Shown here piece after piece: positions 14,001 through 26,156 of a stretch of DNA of 64,000 bases; within the stretch, counting starts at the first letter, position 1, and each line of letters begins with the position of its first letter. Where the stretch lies: assembly GCA_033239525.1 (NCBI GenBank), contig BSYO01000011.1, positions 3,563,973 to 3,627,972 on the forward strand, read 5' to 3'. The notes under the pieces were generated by a model. The model saw only the letters and a list, made by a program, of their open reading frames with translations, had not been told where the DNA came from and searched no databases. This stretch comes from Nepenthes gracilis. Taxonomy: Eukaryota > Streptophyta > Magnoliopsida > Caryophyllales > Nepenthaceae. Position numbers and translations under genes: made by a program.

Positions 14001-17000
14001 TCCCCTTAACATCATGTGAAAGTGGAACCCTAATTTTGTTTTCTTTGTTTATTTACAGACTAATATTATATTTTATATCTTAGAGATTCTTGATCACATA
14101 TGCTTGCAACAGGCTTACATCATTGAGTGAAGTCTCCAAGAAGTTTAATTTCCTGATTCCTTGTTGCGTTATTTGTTTAAGATTCAGACAACAATACTTG
14201 TAAGATAAAACATTTTTGGACTGGAGGGTGGGCAAGCCACTAATTTGATTTAGAACACTCCAATTGATCCTTCTAAAGGAGTGTTTAAATTTAAATTCAG
14301 AACCCCCAGGCTAAAAAACATATTATATTGAACTGTTTATATTTAAAATTGATTGTTTAAATTTTAGATATAGGTGAAGGGAGAGGCTCAGTTTAGACAT
14401 ATGTTAAAACAAAGGAAGCCAGTTGCTTTTCTCTCTCTTGTCCCTATTCATTTTGTGCGAAAGCCCATTTTTCTCTTATTACCATTGCTTCTTTTCTCCT
14501 CCTCCACCCCGCAGGGTTTCCTGCCGCTGCTCAAGCTTAACTCTAGAGCTTCTGCAAACTTTTGTTCCTGGAAGCTAGAAATTCAGAATTTGTAGAATTT
14601 GAATTTGGATTCTAGAATTTATGAAGTGTTTCTGTCCTGTTCTTATGCCGATTCAGATTTCTAAACTGAGTCCATGTTTTTCTTGCTAGAATTTTAGTAC
14701 CAATGCTCTATTATTATATCATCTTATCCTCCTCAAAGCAAAGTAATAATTTCAGCATATTGTCATTGAGTGATAGATTAAAAATATATATTAAATCATT
14801 TTTTTAAAAGAATATTATTTATTTGGTATAGATTGTCATTATAGAAAGTCCAGTGTGTCACATGTTACTTCAGCATATATATAAATTTAGAACAGTAGTA
14901 TTGACAATATAGTTTAGACATTTAGAGAGATATTCTAATAAAAATACTCTTAGGTGAGATGTGCATTAGTTACCAAATTGTTTCTCCATTTTGTCAGGAT
15001 GATGAAGATGATGATTGGTTTCCCGAGGATATAAACGAGGCATTTAAAGAGCTTAGAGAACGTAAAGTTTTCAATGTGGAAGATATGTATACCATTGCTG
15101 ATGCTTGGGGCTGGACGTGGGAGAGAGAGTTGAAGAACAGACCTCCTCAGAGGTGGTCACAGGAGTGGGAAGTTGAGTTGTCAATCAAGCTAATGTTGAA
15201 GGTACTAATTTTGAGATCTAATTCAATTCCTTTCTCATCATATTTACGGTGCCTTCGGTTTTGAGAGAAGTTGAAGGAAATAAAAATAATGAGGACAAAA
15301 TAAAAATAAAAAGTAATGGAGAAAAAAATTATTTTTTTGTTCTTGTTGTATTATAAGCCTCTTGTATTGCTCTTTGCCATGTAGCTATTTCAATTCATCA
15401 GCTGTCTCATCGCTATGCTTGTGATGCAGATATAGCTTTTTTGATTTCTTCTTCTTTCTTCATACGCTATTTCTCAATCAATTTCTTTTCAATGATTTGG
15501 TGGTAAGCAATTTCATTTTTTTAGGTCTAATTAATCTGAAATTTTATGAGATTTAGTCAAGGTATGTCAATATTATGGATGAATAAGGTTAAAAATTTAT
15601 GTCCGATTAATTTTTTGGGCAACCTCATGTTCGGTCTGAACACAATTTTGATCCCGTCTAAATCAAACACACCATTAAATTCCAATTTTCTACTATTTTA
15701 GTTGATAGCCACCAATGGAAAAAAGAGAATGTTTTGCATGATTTGCATATTGGAAATTGAATGCTTTTTCAGGTAATAGAATTGGGAGGCACACCAACTA
15801 TTGGAGATTGTGCCATGATACTTCGAGCTGCCATAAGAGCTCCTCTTCCTTCGTCCTTTTTAACAATCTTGCAGACAGTGCATGGTCTCGGTTACAAATT
15901 TGGAAGGTTAGTTGCAATTCCTTCATTGAGTCAGAGTTATTTTGGTGCAACTGTTGTTTGAAATTTTTCTCTGGATGTCCAATTTTATTAAGGAGTTAAA
16001 GCTAAGGGAATGTGAATTGGGCATGGATGAAAATATCAGTTTTGGTTGCTGCAATATTGTGCAATATATATCAATATAAAAAATGTCAATTGTTGGTTTT
16101 TTGGTGAATCAGGGCCGATCAAAGAAATGCCAGCCAATATTGGTTGATATATTGGTTAATATTAGGCATATTGTCTGATGTATCTTGATATCGGTAAATA
16201 TAAATATTAAAAGGCCCAATATTGAGATTAGCTGATATTTAATTCAATGAATGTATGAGCTTGGACATGCTAGGATTTCCTTTAAGCTGGCGTATGCCCA
16301 TATCTCATTTTGGGCTTTCTAATATTCCTGGAAGCTTAATTTTATGGCAAATTATTTGGTCGGAAGGGCCTGGTGGGACCAAAACAATGCCAACTTAGCG
16401 TGTGGTGGTGGGACCCAAAATTCATTTCATTATTTTTTGGATTAATGGTGCTCAAATACTTTCATATTATGAGATTTTGACACGTGGTGGGTAGCACCTA
16501 AGAACTTCCCCCATTTTTATTGCGCATGAGCTTATGGATATTCTTTTGAGAATTATTTATCGGAAAAGGGAAGAAAAAAGAAACATTATTTTTCAAATTT
16601 ATCTATATTGGGACTTTCTGCGCCTTGCTTCTGTATTGTTGTTGAAGGATTTATTTGGGGATGCATATACGCCCATATTTTCCAACAAATAAAATAATAA
16701 AATAAGCCTGTATTTCCTTTTTCGTGGAAATCATTAACGTCCCCCTTTGTTGAAGTTGGTGCTCATGAGTTGGATTGACATAATTATTACTGTCAACAAC
16801 ATGATTAGTCAGGAATCAAGATGTATGTACTTTGTTACCAGAAAAAAATGTATCTAATTCATGATGAGGTAACATATAACAATAAAGTCTTATGCTTTAC
16901 TAGGTTGGGTTGGCTATATAAATTCAATTTTTATCATTTCAATTGATTTAGAGCAATATCACTGAGAGTGTAAGTATTTTTAAATTATTTTTTAATTATA

Positions 17001-19600
17001 TCACTCTATATTTTTTTAAATATACATCTTTCATTCTTTCATCTAAGTATGACTCATGTTTACTCACATGTGCTTCCTTTAGCTTAGGTTTTAAGTGTCC
17101 GAACTACTTTAAATGTCCTTCACTTTTCTTGATTAGATAAGATCATTGATGAAAATATCGGTATTGGTACCAGTCATGATAATATCAATATCGAACATAT
17201 CGAATTATACATATCGATATTGGATATATTAGATTTTAAAATTTTTTTTTGGAAATCGTAAACTAATAAAGTCGTAGTGATCGATATATTAGCCAAATAT
17301 TTACTGTATTCATTGATAATTTGAATATTTGTCAATATATCGGTTGATACAAGAGTATAATCACGATATTGTGGTGGTATCGGGGCACATCGATATTGAT
17401 ACATATTGACTGATATTTTCGTTAATGGATAAGATGTATAACCTAAATGTATTTAATAAACAAAGCCATGACATGGTGTCTTGGTGTACTCATATCTTGG
17501 TGACAATATTGTGTTTAATGCTTTAACAACATCACAATAGTGAAAGTGAAACCATTGAATTAGGTGTGAGGAAAGTAAGTTGTTCAAAAGTTAATCAGAA
17601 CATTGCTATTGTTATGCTTAAGCTACCATTTCTTTGATGATTTGAAGGGGTGAAGGATTTAAGTCAGAATGAAAGGAAATATAAGACAGATTGTTGCATA
17701 CTAATGATGGAAGCATTAAAATATAAATATTAGTATCAATATCGATCGTAATTGTATCTGATGATATATATCGGTGTTGGACCTATCAGAAGTAAAATCT
17801 TTTTTTTTTTGAGTTAGAATCTAAGGGTAAATTTATGCAGATATGTCACTGTATCGATATTGATACATATTGATTGATATTTTCGTTAATGGATAAGATG
17901 CATAACCTAAATGTATTTAATAAACAATGCCATGGCATGGTGTCTTGGTGTAGTCATATCTTGGTAACAATATTGTGTTTAATGCTTTAACAACCTCACA
18001 ATAGTGAAAGTGAAATCATTCAATTAGGTGTGAGGAAAGTAAGTTGTTCAAAAGTTAATCAGTACATTGATATTGTTATGCTTAAGCTACCATTTCTTTG
18101 ATGATTTGAAGGGGTGAAGGATTTAAGTCAGACTGAAAGGAAATATAAGACAGATTGTTGCCTACTAATGATGGAAGCATGGATACAAATATTAGTATCA
18201 ATATCGATCGTAATTATATCTGATGATATATATCGTTGTTAGACCTATTGGAAGCAAAATCTCTCTTTTTTTTGAGTTAGAATCTAGGGGTAAATATAGG
18301 CAGATATGTCGTTGTATTGACAACATATAATGATTTTGTCACCTTCTTAGAAAATACTGGTATCAGAAAGGTACGATATCAACATATATGGGTTGATATT
18401 TTATTCAATGGGTTGATGTTTGGACACAAGATGAAACTAAATTATTGTGGTGAATGAAGAAATGACTTGATGGAGGCACTAAAACATCCCCAGCCTTTTT
18501 ATGCAACTTCTCTTATTTTGGGCTTCAAAAAGAGATTTTTTATATTTGAAAAAGAGAAATATCTAGGAGACACTTTAGATGCTTTTAGATAATGCAATAT
18601 CCCATCCCTTCATCTACACTAACGGGCCAAAAAAATGGACGGATTGGTGCCACCCTAATATCAAGGGTGTCCCCTTACCCCTCTCGTTGAAAAAACCGTA
18701 CCTAATTACTATATATATCTAACATTCAGTGGTTAGCATAGATGAAAATATTGGTTGGTATGTATTGATATTAGCTCCCCAATAACATTTTTTTAATATC
18801 ATAACGATATCATGATCTATTGCTGTATTGGCGATATATCACTATATATTTGCCGATATTTAAAATATTGGCATATATATTTGATATTTGGCTGATATAT
18901 CGATCAATATAGTATTATCAGCTTATGGTTTTCTTTAATTTTTTTCTTATACTAATACATATTATCTGATATATTTAATATCAGTATGTCTATGGTCGAT
19001 ATTGTTACTGTCATCAATATTTTTATCCATAGTAGTTAGACAATTTATAGAACTCTTTTTATAGCACCTGATCAGCTTGAAATTTAGGTAGCAAAATGGA
19101 AATGATGGAATGAGATCAATAGATTACATGAACATGCCTTCCCACTCTCTCGGAAATCCATACAAAGTTTTTGCGGCTGACTTATTTCTTTCTGTTATAG
19201 TTGATCCCAATTACTAGGATTTAAGACTTTATTGTTTTTGCTACTACTAATGAGAAAAAAATTGCAATTTATTCCAGTTCATGCTCATACTATTGTACTA
19301 ATGATACAGCTTATTGGTTATCGATTCCTACTTTCTGTCCTTTATGTTTTCTAGTTTATACTGATCTCGACAAGAACTAGTAATTCGAATTCTCGAGAAT
19401 CAAAGATTTGTTGTTGAAAAATGATTTGTGCATTTTTTGGGGCGTGCAGCCCGTTGTACGATGAAATTGTCACGCTGTGTCTTAGCCTCGGGGAGCTTGA
19501 TGCTGCCATTGCTGTGGTTGCTGATTTAGAAAACAGTGGAATCAGTGTCCTGGACGAAACCCTAGACAAGGTGATCGCTGCTAGGCAGATAGATGCCTGA
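2088..19600 (+). CDS. PTAC3: PTAC3, plastid transcriptionally active SAP-domain protein (3' part, 8 exons)
   Basis: Recognised from the translation as the plant protein pTAC3, a component associated with the plastid-encoded RNA polymerase in the chloroplast nucleoid. Exons read: 2088-2194 (or its copy 3494-3600), 8475-8632, 9214-9382, 9868-10330, 10698-11090, 14998-15201, 15773-15906, 19450-19600 (stop TGA). All have AG/GT borders and the phases join to 592 codons. Order of parts: a helical, PPR-like N-terminal stretch; the GERKRWVPRRGK motif near 9.9 kb; a SAP DNA-binding domain at about 10160-10275 (VSELKEELEAQGLP); an acidic, low-complexity segment at 10840-10975; a Trp-rich conserved block in exon 14998-15201; and a C-terminal helical block. 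The 5' exons, including the transit peptide, lie left of the window. The family is about 900 residues long in Arabidopsis, so roughly two thirds is here. Odd point: the first exon in the window exists twice. Confidence 0.93.
2493..2811 (+). mobile_element. Truncated TRIM LTR (duplicated copy)
   Basis: Begins TGATGCGGATGTCATATC like the left LTR at 3897 and follows it closely up to the pyrimidine run at the tandem-duplication junction, where it stops. It lacks the last ~90 bases of the LTR, as expected if the duplication breakpoint fell inside the LTR. Confidence 0.85.
3494..3600 (+). other. PTAC3: Second copy of PTAC3 exon (tandem exon duplication)
   Basis: This is a 107-nt copy of the exon at 2088-2194, with the same acceptor (TTGTAG) and donor (GTAAGC). 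The coding difference I see is silent (AAG to AAA for Lys). The exon starts in phase 0 and ends after two bases of an Ala codon. Joining both copies therefore shifts the frame, and the second copy then reads to TGA within the exon. Only one copy can be used in a productive transcript. Both splice sites look intact, so which copy is used cannot be read from the sequence. Confidence 0.9.
3897..4980 (+). mobile_element. Complete TRIM-like miniature LTR retrotransposon
   Basis: Two LTRs in direct orientation (left about 3897-4306; right 4601-4980), both starting TGATGCGGAT and ending ACATYA-like, flank about 290 bases with no reading frame of note. Just inside the left LTR, AATTGATATTAGAG (about 4307-4320) resembles the initiator-Met tRNA primer-binding site of plant LTR elements. 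A purine run GAGGAGAA stands just before the right LTR. The 5-bp target duplication CTTTT is perfect (3892-3896, 4981-4985). Lacking gag and pol, it must have moved with proteins from an autonomous element. It lies in a PTAC3 intron. Confidence 0.88.
4986..8474 (+). other. PTAC3 intron sequence without recognisable content
   Basis: AT-rich intronic DNA ending at the TTTTCAG acceptor before 8475. There is a G-run of ten at about 7507-7516. No coding exon, repeat family or RNA gene was recognised. Confidence 0.6.
9485..9729. mobile_element. Small TIR element (GATAT-rich family), copy B
   Basis: Lies in the PTAC3 intron between 9382 and 9868. The right end AAAATTTTCATCTATGG matches the family terminus. 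The left end is degenerate. The inside carries the typical ATATCGCAATATATTG and GATATGTCTTGTCTGA words. Confidence 0.55.
10358..10618. mobile_element. Small TIR element (GATAT-rich family), copy C
   Basis: Fills most of the short intron 10331-10697. It starts just 28 bases after the exon that encodes the Glu-rich end of the SAP region. Left end ACATAGATGCAAATACTGG; right end CTGATATTTTCATCCAT. It reads open in one frame into the intron, which makes a spurious extension of the exon. Confidence 0.65.
11485..11935. repeat. Diverged direct repeat in PTAC3 intron
   Basis: The stretch at about 11485-11690 (with AGGATAACAAG and GGAAGCCCAAGGAGAA) resembles about 11785-11935 (ATGATAACATG and GGAAGCCTAAGAAGAA) in the same order. 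No coding potential is convincing. Probably an old local duplication or two fragments of the same repeat. Confidence 0.45.
12710..13930. repeat. Tandem pair of foldback units made of the GATAT-rich TIR element
   Basis: Four copies of the small element lie end to end as two head-to-head pairs: about 12710-13027 and 13028-13320, then about 13330-13640 and 13643-13930. The centre of the first pair reads TTTTTATCCATGATG then AATCATGGATGAAAA, a direct palindrome. The two pairs are diverged copies: both begin near CCGATATTGTAAACACCTTC or a variant and end near TGTACATAYACACAAA. The whole lies in the 3.9-kb PTAC3 intron 11091-14997. Confidence 0.7.
13931..14997 (+). other. PTAC3 intron remainder
   Basis: AT-rich sequence up to the TTGTCAG acceptor at 14991-14997. 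No gene, RNA or repeat was recognised. Confidence 0.55.
16024..16250. mobile_element. Small TIR element (GATAT-rich family), copy H
   Basis: Left end CATGGATGAAAATATCAG; right end CTGATATTTAATTCAATG. The termini are imperfect inverted repeats. It lies near the start of the 3.5-kb last PTAC3 intron. The target duplication is unclear. Confidence 0.6.
17141..17432. mobile_element. Small TIR element (GATAT-rich family), copy I, with 9-bp target duplication
   Basis: The element runs from CATTGATGAAAATATCGG to ACTGATATTTTCGTTAAT. It is flanked by AGATAAGAT at the left and GGATAAGAT at the right, a 9-bp duplication with one mismatch. Nine-base target duplications are typical of Mutator-like elements. 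Confidence 0.7.
17390..18318. repeat. 464-bp direct tandem duplication
   Basis: Two units, about 17390-17853 and 17854-18318, match with an offset of 464-466 bases. For example, TTTCGTTAATGGATAAGATG occurs at 17417 and 17881, each followed by the same AATAAACAA..GCCATGG stretch. Each starts at the right end of a GATAT-family element and includes another element remnant. Point differences are scattered, so the duplication is not very recent. It is intronic. Confidence 0.85.
18725..19041. mobile_element. Small TIR element (GATAT-rich family), copy K, with 9-bp target duplication
   Basis: Left end CATAGATGAAAATATTGG; right end AATATTTTTATCCAT. Flanking 9-mers are AGTGGTTAG (left) and AGTAGTTAG (right), with one mismatch. 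It lies in the last PTAC3 intron, about 0.4 kb before the terminal exon. Confidence 0.72.
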
Positions 19601-20539
19601 TAACCAGGTTGATGATGAACTATCCTGATTCCTTCAATTCTTGTGAGTAATTCCTTCACATATTCTCATCCATATAATTACTTACAAAGTGGAGTTAGTC
19701 ACTTTGATTTGGTGGACTACTGTATTTTGGGAAATTGGTAAAGTTTTAGTTATGAGTGTTCATGACGGTTCGAATAATCGAACCGTGACCCATTTTTTGT
19801 CCCAAAATTGTCAAACCGGTTTGGCTGTAATTTGAATTGCAACCGAACTAGTTTGATTCGTTAATAGGGTTTTCAATGCCATATCTCATTTCAAACTATA
19901 AAAATAAACTTAGATTAAATTTATAGTTTTAAAATAGCCTTGTAACATAAATAGGAATAGATAAATAATATATATATTATATTATCTAAATTGATTGTAA
20001 AAATTCATCTGATTGGAGGAAGATTTTTGTAAAAAATCATTTTAGGCATTTTGTCTCTCTTATTAATAATATATATATTGTTTTTATTTTTTTTCGGGTG
20101 TATTGCTCATCTAAAATTTTTATTTTTATAATCTCATTTGTTTCCCTGTTTTCTCGTCCTAATTTTTGTGTAGTTGATTTTTATAATAGTTGAAACCAAA
20201 GGCTTTGCCTCTTTGTTAGCAATATATAGTATAAATCTCATGGATACTGTCAAATTAATTATTTAATCAAATGCTTTAATTTATAATATAGTGATTTAAA
20301 TTTGACATTTATTTCTCACAATTATAAATTTATTATGCGTAAAAGTAAAATTTTATTTTTATTTATATTAATTTTGGTTATTTATTTTTTAAATAATATA
20401 ACCGAGTTAAGGATATTTTCGTACAATAAAGCCAACAAATAACAGCCTCTCAAACGATAACAACAATTAAAGTAAATTAGTAGATTTTTCATTTGAATAT
20501 AAATTAGCGGTTTTTAAAATTATCATCTTTGCTTTTATT
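19601..20539. other. PTAC3 3' flank and intergenic spacer
   Basis: Downstream of the PTAC3 stop codon. It contains AACCG/CGGTT-rich words at about 19765-19860, then strongly AT-rich sequence. The 3' UTR must lie in the first few hundred bases, but I see no unambiguous poly(A) signal. Ends at the ATGAG target duplication (20540-20544) of the retrotransposon. Confidence 0.6.
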
Positions 20540-20544
20540 ATGAG

Positions 20545-22248
20545 TGTTGCGTTTTGGAATTTCAGGTAGCGTACGAATGAAGATTCGGATGGGTTCTGCT
20601 AATCTCGGTGCGCACTTGAACGGAACCCGGGGAACATAAAATATATGGTGAAATTTATTAGGATGATTAATGTGAATTAGGAAGTGAGGAGAGAGGGGAA
20701 GAAAGTATGAGGTTTTACGTGAAAATTTTTTTTTTGAATGAGAGGAAAAAATCACAAAACTTTGGATTCAAGAATGATTTTATTATCTTTAAACGGATTA
20801 CAAGTGTTCAATTTTACAAAGGAAGAGTAGCTCAGAACTGTAAGTGAGGAAATCCTGTCCCTTTCTCTGCTCTTGCTCTTTCTTAGGTGCTGCTCAGAGT
20901 ATACATGCATACATGCAAAATGCTAGCAGTTCGATTCTTTCTTCAGGCATTTAGATGAGGTATTTATAGTAGGGGATCTACTCTTGAGATGAGCCCACGT
21001 GGCATTGGCGTGTTCAAGAAAACTAGCCACCGACTTTATAAATCCAGCTCATAGTGTCAGGGCAATTGCGTGCATACAGGTCTAATGTGACGTCACTTCT
21101 ACGTGTGCTCAGAAGGTCATCATTCCCTATGCAGATGGTGTGCTACAAAGATTGCGTGTTCTTTGACAAGAGTGAAACATCTGAGTTGGCGCTTTCGGTC
21201 ATCTTGGGTTTCTTTCCTTGAATTGGCATTGCTGGAGAGTCGACATAATTTTCGTCATTTACAAAGGATCTTGGCCTTTGTCATGTTCGCGGACTCTTAC
21301 CCTATATTTGGTTGGAGGAATAAGGTGGGAATAATGTAGGAATAAAATTTTTATCCCCAGGAAATAGATATTCCTCCGTTTGGTTACGAATTTAATCGAA
21401 AATAAATATTTTCGTGTGAATATTTGTTCCCACATATGTGTGGGAATAAATAATCCCACCATTTATATCGAAATAATTATTCCCACTATTATTGTTATTA
21501 TTATTATTATATTTAATAATAATAATTATTATTATTATTATTATGTTTTGTAATTATTATTATTATTTATAATAATAATTATTATATATATTATTATTAC
21601 GTATTATTATTATTATTATTATTACTATTATCATTATTATTATTGTCACTATTCTCACCTTATTTCTCATATTATTCTACAAATCAAATAAAAGAATATT
21701 AATTCTCATATTATTTTATTCTAACAACCAAATATAAAAATAACAATTTTAACTCTATTTTCATTCTATTTTATTTCCTGGAATAACTATTCTATTTCTA
21801 CCTTATTCCATTCCAGCAACCAAACGTACCGTTAGAGTTAGACGTTCTCGGACTCCAACTGGGAGTTTGGCTTGTGAGAAGTTCTTGGGCTCTTAGAGCT
21901 GTATCCTTAGTTTCATATCCTCAGAGTTTTATTGGAGACATTGATCTTTCATGGTATCCTTGAGGCTTTATTGGTGACATTAGTTTTTCATGGTGTCCTC
22001 GAGCCTCCAAGGCTAAGTTAGTCTCTCGGATTATTTTAGCCATTTGAGCTTCTAGAAACGTTGGTCCTAAGTCCTTGGGCCTATCGAGGTGTGGACCATT
22101 GCCATCGAACCTCTTGGGCTAATTTAGGCTCTCGGTTAAATCAATATCTCGGACCGCGCAGGGTGTAGATCCATATCCTTGGGTCTTTCGGGACATGGGC
22201 TCAACTTTTGGGTCGCTCTTTCTGGCCCCTAGGTATTGGGATCTATCA
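20545..22248 (-). repeat. 3' LTR of the Tat-like element (left copy)
   Basis: Matches the right LTR along its length apart from the 532-bp MITE at 21300-21831. It contains two units of a 39-bp tandem repeat (about 21922-21999), where the right LTR has three (about 33175-33291). The LTRs differ at many positions, so insertion is not recent. It ends GGGATCTATCA at 22248. Confidence 0.85.
21300..21831. mobile_element. Tourist-like MITE with TTA target duplication, inside the LTR
   Basis: Present in the left LTR and absent at the matching place in the right LTR (near 33090), which gives an internal empty site. The termini are inverted: ATATTTGGTTGGAGGAATAA at the left and the reverse of TCCAGCAACCAAACGTACCG at the right. 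It is flanked by TTA at 21297-21299 and 21832-21834, the target used by PIF/Harbinger elements. The middle (about 21485-21650) is an expanded TTA/TAA repeat. Confidence 0.85.
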
Positions 22249-22927
22249 CTAGGCCCTTATGCCAAAGAGTTTGAGAACTTCAACCGTTTGACATGTTTAT
22301 TCGATACTGTCATTTGTCTTGGGAAGGCCTTCTCCAGTGGTAGCCTGCTCGTGCCTTTGCTGGATGTTGGAACTTGCTTTCTTCTTTTACTGATGTCTGC
22401 GGACATGATGGGGAGTAGTAGTCTGGGCGTGCTGATCAGAATGTCCGAGAGCATGCTGTGGCCTGCATCTGGCCTCAAACGTCTGGGAAATTTTTGGATT
22501 CTGAGCATTGTTGGGCATCTCCAGATGATGGCCGTCTTCACATATTAGTTTGAGACCAATAAATGTCTTCGGATATTTTGGAGCCAAAAGCCTGATGAAG
22601 GAGCATCCAAGACCTTCCTCTGAGTCTGAGAATTGGTCTGCGCTACCGTTTTTAGCCATTAAAGCGTATTAAATGCCCATCAATTGGATTGACATTGCTC
22701 TGGAAAGACAAGACCCACTAACTATAACGGCGTAAAGGGAACCAACACATGGCAAGGGCAATGATGTGCACGCCTTTTGCATTTCTACCGATTTCAAATG
22801 CCTTCCTTGCTTCCACTTTTGTTTTCATTTACGCAACCTAAGGAATTTCTCTCCTAAACCTTTGGCCGTTCTCCTTCCAAACTTTTCTTTCCTTCTTATT
22901 TTTTCTGCGCTTTCTCTTTGGGTTTCA
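22249..22927. other. Retrotransposon internal region next to the 3' LTR
   Basis: Internal sequence of the Tat-like element between its 3' LTR and the antisense reading frame. Several overlapping open frames occur on both strands but none matches a family I recognise. No clear polypurine tract could be picked out beside the LTR. Confidence 0.45.
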
Positions 22928-24840
22928 ATGGCGCCTGGGGGACATCGCCTCCTCCGTCTCTCTGGGCAGATTCGAAGTCATTCGTATCAAATACAAGATA
23001 CCTGAGTCAATAGATATGGTGATCCTAGAACCCCATGAGAGGGCTTACAGTCCATCGGACGGTTTCGTCACCGTCTACAAAGTCCACCTCAAGGGTAGGC
23101 TTTGCTTTCCTGTCCCACCGGAGCTCTATCTCATCATAAAGGTACTCAAGGTCCTGTTTGTTAGGTTACAGCTTAACGCCGTCAGGTACCTTATTTCGCT
23201 TTGCGTTTTTGCTCATTATCACAATAAAATTCTTGAGGCTGCAATGGTGAAGGTGATATTTCATTTCACCCATAATCTGGATTGGATTCCGATTATACTA
23301 TTATGAGTAGCAGGAATCCAGATTCCACCAAGAGGTGGAAAGATAAGTTCTTCTGTGACGTCCCTGACCCCAATTCCATAATTAATATTCAAACCTGATC
23401 ACATAAGATAAATTCAAAATTTTCAACCTATTATATATATTGCGCATCCACAATTCATAAAATACAACCATAATAATCTAAACATTGCCATGCTGAAATA
23501 AATCCAAAAAAATACACAGTCTCAAAATAATCTCAACAAAGTGAAGTAAAATGTCAAAATATATCTCTAGAGTATTTTTCAATACTATCTCCAGTTGGGT
23601 CTCAATCTATCTCGCCACAACTTTTTACTAAATTCTAGAGTCATCTTCATCTAACCCGCTACTCTGGAAGAAAGAAAAATAGTAAGAGTGAGCCAAATAC
23701 CCAACAAATGATACGAATCTAAAACAAATAGAAAATGATAATAACAATCACAGATATACAATATATACAAAGTATAACAAGAATTACAAACAATAATATG
23801 ATATCCAATAGATCAATATATCCAAGAAAATACATTTCATCATATCTACAATCAAAGGCATAAAAAAAAACAGATCACTCCAAGTACCAATGTAACAAAA
23901 ATCATAACAATTTACCAATAAGGGGTAAGATCCTTTAGAATTCAATCTCACAAGAATAATAGGGATCTTCTTGTTCGAATATCAGTGTGAACGACCTGAA
24001 ACGCGAAGACAAAGAAAAAACATGGATTCCACTGAATTTAGGTATAATAAAATCTGACCCATGGATTCTACCGAATCCCAAACTCATGAGGTATGAACAA
24101 TAACGAATATCACAATAAATATTCTTGGACCTTATTCTGCTACCGTGAACCAAAGGCCGCGTATTTATGCCACCAACGGTTGGGTAAGTGCAATGAGATT
24201 ATCTATGGTATCCCACTACCCTACAACCTCCTAGAGGTTGTAACTGTAGCATGTCGATATTATCCGTGATACCTCTCGCTAAATGATATCTTTAATATCA
24301 TCTCCTACGATGATTACATGGTCATAAGCATCCCTCCACAATAAATAATATACCTCATTATCACCATGATACAGAAATTCGTATTGGATAAGTATAGACC
24401 ACGTTAAGGTGTCGTAACCTCCCATTCGACTAGATACCTTAGTATTTTCATACACTTTGCATAACTTTGACAGTAGGAAGTTAATAACTCAACTACTCAC
24501 GCAATTAAATGTGACACAAAAAAAGCTTTACAATTTTAATAAAAGAATTATCGTTCGATACTGATAAAAATTATACACACACAATTCAAAGATGACACAA
24601 ATAATGCCATTATCGGAAGGAAAGTAACGGTACCAAGGATGTTTTAAACGTTCGATCGAATGATTTAATATTTTATTAAATTCTTTCTAACTATTTTAGG
24701 GTCTCAAAATTATCTCTAAGGCCACAAAATATCCTTAATTTTATCGTTATCAGACTAACCCACTATTCTCATCTTATTTAACTATCCCAATTAATTCCGT
24801 AAAAATTTAATCGACATAATAATTACCGATGACTTCCTTC

Positions 24841-24966
24841 TCCATCAATTATAATTACAATATATATATTACTTACAATAATATATATATTACTTGCGTT
24901 CAAATATATATACTAATATATATTTATATTGTAAGTAATATATATATTGTAATTATAATTGATGGA
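24841..24966. repeat. Perfect 39-nt inverted repeat (hairpin)
   Basis: The arm 24841-24879 is the exact reverse complement of 24928-24966, separated by 48 bases. Arms begin TCCATCAATTATAATTAC. Such perfection in an otherwise decayed region suggests a recent foldback or MITE insertion, or a recent inverted duplication. The loop is AT-rich with TATATATTACTTGCGTT-like words. Confidence 0.93.
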
Positions 24967-26156
24967 GTATATATATATTTATATATACATATAAATATAT
25001 ACATATATATGTATACATATCCCGCACCCCACGGTTATTCTCTCTCGCAAAGTATCATCATACAGCAATTTACACTGTCATACCCACACTATACACAGAC
25101 AATATAGCCTCACTTGCCAGCTTATACCCACGCTGTATACACAGACCCGGCTGTTCTCCACCTCACTCACGGATGCACACCACCACACTCACGGCTACAC
25201 ACACACAGTTACATGCTCACTGCAGCAACACCACACTGCTCACTTCCATTTTCAAATTTTGTACCAAGTGTCTGGGCAATTTAAATCAACCGCTGCTCTT
25301 CCTTAAGAAATCTGAAGCAATAGAAGATAATTTTCAGAATTCTACACTTATACTCCAACATTGGATACCATAATGTAAGCCAAATCGATGAGCAGCCATT
25401 CAACCCTATCGTAACCGAATTAAAGCCTCAAACAGAGCACAGCGCTCTGTTCTTCGTCTCCTTGACATTTTTCCACTGAATTCAAAACAAACTAAATTTT
25501 TGTATTTTCAATTTGACAAATAATGATTTTAATGAGTTAACCCACAAAGCTTTGTCTCCCAATTTAACGTGAATCCCTCAGAATTTCTGATCTTCCACTA
25601 GGTCGAACCGTTGCTCTGTTTTTTCATCTTCCGCTCCAAAATTAAGGATACAATACGATTTCCACAAAATCAGAGTATGCAACAAAATATAATTATCAGC
25701 AATGAAAATGGAAGAATTTATTTGCTGAAATTAATAATTTTACTTGCAAGAATTGGAGCCTTGCAAAATAGAAAGATTTCGAACGAAACTCAATTCATCT
25801 TGCCTGATTAATGAGGAAGGCCAATGACGGCGGTTTCAACAATCTCGGCGACGTTCCTTTGCAGTGGCAACGATAAAATCTTTGGCTACTCTTCCCTGGT
25901 TCTTGCCTTCTCTTGATTTACCCGTAGCCACCACCGAGAGAGAAGTGGAAGAAAAGGAACAAAACGGTCTTTAAGGAATTGGGAGCAACGAAATTTGTGA
26001 GATCCCGAAATCAAAAAAACTTAAAATCAAAGTAAAATATTGCTACTTAAAAACCAGAATATTTTAATTTCGACTTAAATCGGAGTTTTTTGATTTCGAC
26101 TTAAACCAGAGTGGCCTTACACCACTGGAAGACCGGAACTAATGGTAATCATAATA

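Noticed and set aside
22195..22659. Overlapping open frames on both strands near the left LTR
   Set aside because: They lie in the LTR end and internal region of the retrotransposon, match no family I know and shadow each other.
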